Source: Bacillota bacterium | GTDB lineage: Bacteria; Bacillota; Clostridia; Oscillospirales; Acutalibacteraceae | Assembly: GCA_022706685.1 (NCBI GenBank) | Contig: JAKJCA010000003.1 | Location: 25,816-89,815, forward strand | Length of the DNA stretch: 64,000 nt | Direction: 5' to 3' | In this document: positions 62,232 through 64,000 of the stretch, piece by piece | How positions within the stretch are numbered: position 1 is the stretch's first letter | Layout: each line of letters begins with the position of its first letter | The notes under the pieces: generated by a model | Databases searched by the model: none | What the model was told of the DNA's origin: nothing | What the model saw: the letters and a program-made list of their open reading frames with translations, nothing else | Made by a program: the position numbers and the translations under genes

Positions 62232-62693
62232 TCAGTTGATTTTCATGTGGATGCAGACGATTGACCGGCCATCGATATCGACGACGCCGTAGTCATCGTG
62301 ACGGATGCTGCCGGGGTTGAACAGATGCAGGCCGTCGCGGTATTCATAATAAGGCTCGTGCGTATGGCCGAACAGGGCGACGGCCGCGCCTTGTTCCCTG
62401 GCTTTTTGCTCCAGAGCGGAAAAGCCGAACTTTACCGCCTCGGCGTAACCGTGGGTGCAGTAAATCTTTTGCCCTCCGGCAAATTCGATGCAGGAAGACG
62501 GCGACACGGAGCCCAGATCACAGTTGCCGCGCAGCCGCACCGCCCGCATCGGCCCGAGGCATCCCTCGACCTCGAGCATATCGCGCTCGCCGTCGCCGAG
62601 GTGGATGAGCATCGCGGCGGAACGCTGCCTTTCGATGACGCTGCGGATGGCGAAGGCGTCGCCGTGCGAATCGGAGACAACGATGATTCTCAT
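62232..62693 (-). CDS. YfcE/MJ0936-type metallophosphoesterase
   Basis: A 153-residue single-domain enzyme of usual length. Motifs VVSDSHGD (Asp7, His9-type), HLGDGERD, RGNCD (where the usual form is GNCD), THGYAE and FGHTHEPY make the dimetal site. It acts on phosphodiesters or monophosphates in the cytoplasm. First gene of a two-gene unit with the HAD phosphatase. Confidence 0.93.
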   Translation of the reverse strand: MRIIVVSDSHGDAFAIRSVIERQRSAAMLIHLGDGERDMLEVEGCLGPMRAVRLRGNCDLGSVSPSSCIEFAGGQKIYCTHGYAEAVKFGFSALEQKAREQGAAVALFGHTHEPYYEYRDGLHLFNPGSIRHDDYGVVDIDGRSIVCIHMKIN

Positions 62694-62729
62694 TGCGACG
62701 GCACCCGCCCTTTCCGCCTGTTTTATAAT

Positions 62730-62758
62730 ATTATATCATTGTGTAAAGTAAAATACAA
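62730..62758 (-). promoter_or_regulatory. Sigma-A promoter of the YfcE/HAD pair
   Basis: Minus-strand TTGTAT (62758-62753) and perfect TATAAT (62735-62730), 17-bp spacer, about 37 bp from the start codon. Confidence 0.78.
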
Positions 62759-62812
62759 TTACAATAACCCGGAGCTTGATTATATGCGGCCTCATTCAGG
62801 AGACCGGTCAAA

Positions 62813-62841
62813 TTGATTTTTCACCCTCCTTATGTTACAAT
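62813..62841 (+). promoter_or_regulatory. Sigma-A promoter of the last gene
   Basis: TTGATT (62813-62818) and TACAAT (62836-62841) with a 17-bp spacer, about 50 bp before the ATG at 62893. Confidence 0.78.
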
Positions 62842-62892
62842 ACCTAAAAATTCGGAGAACCGGAACGGGGTTCTTGAAAGGATTCTGTTTGT

Positions 62893-64000
62893 ATGCCCGG
62901 CGACTCGGCCTCAGCGGTTTCAGACGCAAAGAAAACCTTGGTTTTCCACAGCCGCGGTATGCGCGGCAACTGCTCGGCGCAGTCGCTCGCGGCCCTGATG
63001 AGCGCCCTGAAAGCCGGCGGCCGCGACATCCGGCTGATAACGGAAGAAATTCCGCAGGGCGACGATTTTGTTTTTGACGCGGAAATCCCTCGCTGCGTCA
63101 CCGCGTACCTCGAACTGGAAGGGTACACGCCCGGCGGGGCTTTTTATAAACTGCTGGGCGAAATCGACGCGGATACCGTCGTTTTTTTTCCGCCTCATTC
63201 CGAAAAAACGCTGCAGTATTTCGCGGCCGCGGAGAAACTCGGGCGCTGCATTGTGCTCGCGCTGGACCGGTCGCCCCTGTCGGGCTTAAGCGCGGGCAGC
63301 GCGCGCATGTGCGCGGAACTCGCTTATATGCTGCGCAAAGCGGACCTGGTCATCAGCCCGTCGGCCGCCGACTGCCGTATGGCCGATTCTCTCGGGGTGG
63401 CACCCTGTGTCAGGATTCGCTATTTTTTCCCATATTCAGATAGCGAAATCAGCCCCGCCCCGCTGGAGGGCAGGCATATCGCTTACTTCGTCGCCAGCGC
63501 CGCGGCGAACCTGGAACGGCCGGTCGCCGCTTTTATGAAAGTCAGGCAAAAATATCCGGACGCCACGCTGTATGTCGCCGCCGGGCTCGAGATGAAAGCC
63601 GGCAAACGGCTGACCGACTTTTTCACCGCGCTCAACGCCCTGCCCGAGTCGGAGGGCATCCGGGCTGAAATGAAACTGCTCAAGCCCCTGCGGGCGCTTC
63701 GCGGCGCATCGGTCGCGATGACCTACGCGCCGCCGGTTCACATGCCGAAATCCGTCATGGAAGGCATAGCCGCGGGTATCCCCTCGCTGCTGCTGCGCGA
63801 TATGCTTAACGGCGCGGATACCAACCCCGCGGTCACGGTCAACGCCGCGGACACGGACACCATCGAGGCGGCGCTCGAGCAATTCATGCGGGCGGAAGAA
63901 CGGGCGGCCTTCTCGGACGGCGCGAGAAGCCTGCTTGAGGACGGCTGCCGGGAAGGCATCGTTAAGCAATGGGAGGATGCGCTCGCGCAGGCGGGCGCCG
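62893..64000 (+). CDS. Glycosyltransferase-like protein (3' end outside window)
   Basis: The frame is open from the ATG at 62893 to the end, at least 369 residues, cytoplasmic. Two Rossmann-like halves can be seen: an N-terminal part with KKTLVFHSRGMRGN and VVFFPPHSEK, and a later part starting HIAYFVASAA, with MTYAPPVHMPKSVMEGIAAG near 270-290. The last resembles the donor-binding PxxxExxAxGxP segment of GT-B glycosyltransferases of the GT4 type. The match is loose and the substrate is unknown. A weak GAAAGGA site lies about 10 bases before the ATG. Own promoter. Confidence 0.6.
   Translation, partial: MPGDSASAVSDAKKTLVFHSRGMRGNCSAQSLAALMSALKAGGRDIRLITEEIPQGDDFVFDAEIPRCVTAYLELEGYTPGGAFYKLLGEIDADTVVFFPPHSEKTLQYFAAAEKLGRCIVLALDRSPLSGLSAGSARMCAELAYMLRKADLVISPSAADCRMADSLGVAPCVRIRYFFPYSDSEISPAPLEGRHIAYFVASAAANLERPVAAFMKVRQKYPDATLYVAAGLEMKAGKRLTDFFTALNALPESEGIRAEMKLLKPLRALRGASVAMTYAPPVHMPKSVMEGIAAGIPSLLLRDMLNGADTNPAVTVNAADTDTIEAALEQFMRAEERAAFSDGARSLLEDGCREGIVKQWEDALAQAGA

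Overview
The window is a 64-kb piece of a GC-rich, low-mobility bacterial chromosome, most likely from an uncultured Clostridia (Firmicutes), probably an Oscillospirales-type gut organism. The evidence is a ctsR-mcsA-mcsB-clpC operon with a textbook CtsR box, an apbE-led Rnf operon with a NusG-domain-II protein and a Gx transporter, a surface protein with a sortase-like IPQTG tail, lipoproteins with short leaders, strong sigma-A-type promoters, and short hairpin repeats of a kind I associate with gut Clostridia. The taxonomic call is an inference. I see no rRNA, tRNA, CRISPR array, phage or insertion sequence. Both ends cut a gene.

Layout. 0-8 kb: a truncated lipoprotein, a GH16 glucanase, a four-domain CoA-disulfide reductase/rhodanese/TusA/DsrE fusion, a three-gene overlapping unit (B12-binding protein, FtsX-type permease, ABC ATPase) and a ComEA-like DNA-binding protein. 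8-24 kb: a catabolic and surface region with a ceramidase-like amidohydrolase, an LCAT-like lipase, a GNAT/GH38 alpha-mannosidase operon, two tandem NPP-type phosphodiesterases leading into an OPA-type organophosphate transporter, then a plus-strand run of purple-acid-phosphatase-like enzyme, FAD oxidoreductase, GH10 xylanase and lipoprotein. 24-29 kb: a cell-wall-anchored VWA protein, and two minus-strand nuclease-like genes (DUF2130; a Cas4-like plus DEDD double-nuclease of DUF2779 type).

29-40 kb: a compact minus-strand operon (GDPD-like, zinc-ribbon membrane protein, Ig-like membrane protein, GPH sugar symporter, clan GH-A glycosidase, second ceramidase-like enzyme), four tandem 70-bp double-hairpin repeats with a diverged fifth unit, and a large exported protein of unknown function. 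40-45 kb: PIG-L deacetylase plus ROK protein, an exported phosphoesterase and radC, with a candidate structured RNA beside it. 45-50 kb: the CtsR heat-shock/protein quality-control operon. 50-54 kb: an iron alcohol dehydrogenase and a paired F420-dehydrogenase-like/polysaccharide pyruvyl transferase unit. 53.7-61.4 kb: a single nine-gene transcript, apbE-nusG2-gx-rnfCDGEAB, encoding the ion-pumping ferredoxin:NAD oxidoreductase and its flavinylating enzyme. The window closes with a HAD phosphatase/YfcE phosphoesterase pair and the start of a glycosyltransferase-like gene.

Taken together, the region fits an anaerobe that makes energy with Rnf and forages on polysaccharides (GH10, GH16, GH38, GH-A, PIG-L/ROK). 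It may also forage on lipids with amide or phosphodiester bonds, because two ceramidase-like proteins, an LCAT-like lipase, two NPP-type phosphodiesterases, a GDPD fold and an organophosphate transporter lie within 30 kb. The lipid-foraging idea is my inference. No single wholly new system is proven here. The best candidates for something undescribed are the ceramidase/NPP/OPA gene set with the 29-37 kb operon, the corrinoid-binding protein fused by overlap to an ABC exporter, and the double-nuclease protein.
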